64,000 bases of DNA, from assembly GCA_015099395.1 (NCBI GenBank), contig AP024096.1, forward strand, positions 1,736,001 through 1,800,000, read 5' to 3'. Positions within the stretch are counted from its first letter, which is position 1. Each line of letters opens with the position of its first letter. Positions 63,916 to 64,000 of this stretch are shown one piece after another. The translations under genes and the position numbers were made by a program. The notes under the pieces were generated by a model that did not search any database, was not told the origin of the DNA, and worked only from the letters and a program-made list of their open reading frames with translations. The DNA is from Ktedonobacteria bacterium brp13 (GTDB lineage Bacteria > Chloroflexota > Ktedonobacteria > Ktedonobacterales > Ktedonobacteraceae).

Positions 63916-64000
63916 ATGCAACCGACCATGCAACCGACATGCCTTCAATGTGGCCAGCCTATTAAGATCATCCCAGGACACAGACGACGGTGCTATTGCA
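63916..64000 (+). CDS. Start of a zinc-ribbon protein gene (cut by the window end)
   Basis: 28 codons are visible: MQPTMQPTCLQCGQPIKIIP then GHRRRCYC. C-x2-C with a following RRRCYC is the beginning of a treble-clef/zinc-ribbon of the kind found in short DNA-binding proteins of Chloroflexota. GGAGGAGGG precedes the ATG. The first four codons are doubled by an exact 12-bp tandem duplication (63915-63938). The rest lies outside the window. Confidence 0.65.
   Translation, partial: MQPTMQPTCLQCGQPIKIIPGHRRRCYC

Noticed and set aside
1..64000. CRISPR arrays, tRNA and rRNA genes
   Set aside because: No regularly spaced repeats and no cloverleaf or rRNA-like conserved stretch were recognised by eye; a tRNAscan or Infernal run would be decisive.

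Overview
The window looks like an accessory, rearrangement-rich part of a large bacterial chromosome with intermediate G+C. The gene mix (XRE-NB-ARC-TPR regulator, Tn554-like recombinase modules, a secreted peptidoglycan-binding-like protein, many different IS families, a sulfatase cluster with a LacI regulator) resembles Ktedonobacteria (Chloroflexota). That placement is an inference from gene content; no rRNA, tRNA or other phylogenetic marker was seen, and no CRISPR array.

Layout. 0.3-5.3 kb: a dead serine-resolvase gene split by a 2,107-bp transposon-like element that has 177-bp inverted repeats, a 5-bp target duplication and a lipoprotein cargo but no transposase; then a 5'-truncated TPR-HEPN gene and an intact resolvase. 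5.5-8.3 kb: a three-gene ABC-2 exporter operon. 8.7-12.5 kb: a Tn554-like module (minus strand). 12.7-15.1 kb: a lone tyrosine integrase, a PD-(D/E)XK-like nuclease, a recombinase fragment and a 398-bp element of the same family as the first one. 15.2-21.0 kb: an excisionase-type HTH gene and a STAND (XRE-NB-ARC-TPR) gene cut cleanly by a 2.4-kb IS. 21.2-30.2 kb: a secreted protein, a second Tn554-like module (plus strand), a GNAT acetyltransferase and a second relative of the 2.4-kb IS. 30.4-34.4 kb: an APH-like kinase, a methyltransferase and an IS6 element.

34.5-56.8 kb is the functional core. On the minus strand lie five different intact Cys-type sulfatase genes (one present twice), fragments of others, a radical-SAM sulfatase maturase, three intact MFS sugar porters plus one dead, two small DUF1450-like proteins, a DUF4432 aldose-epimerase-like protein, a LacI-family regulator, and a TauE/DUF1634 pair. 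The sulfatases lack visible signal peptides, so the likely scheme is MFS import of small sulfated sugars, desulfation in the cytosol by maturase-activated sulfatases, sugar processing, and LacI control. Two copies of the near-palindrome TTTGATTACTCGTGTAAT, each directly downstream of a TATAAT box, precede the two sulfatase transcription units and are a candidate LacI regulon. The locus is in flux: a 3,298-bp tandem duplication, a 221-bp identical tract between two diverged sulfatases (gene-conversion-like), a chimeric MFS/sulfatase pseudogene, and debris of other genes.

56.9-64.0 kb: a TnpB with an unusual RuvC-II site, a D-2-hydroxyacid dehydrogenase and LysR regulator, an IS3 element broken by two exact 10-bp tandem duplications, an uncharacterised protein, and the start of a zinc-ribbon gene. 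The last 2.8 kb carries nine short (9-15 bp) direct duplications, an unusual concentration.
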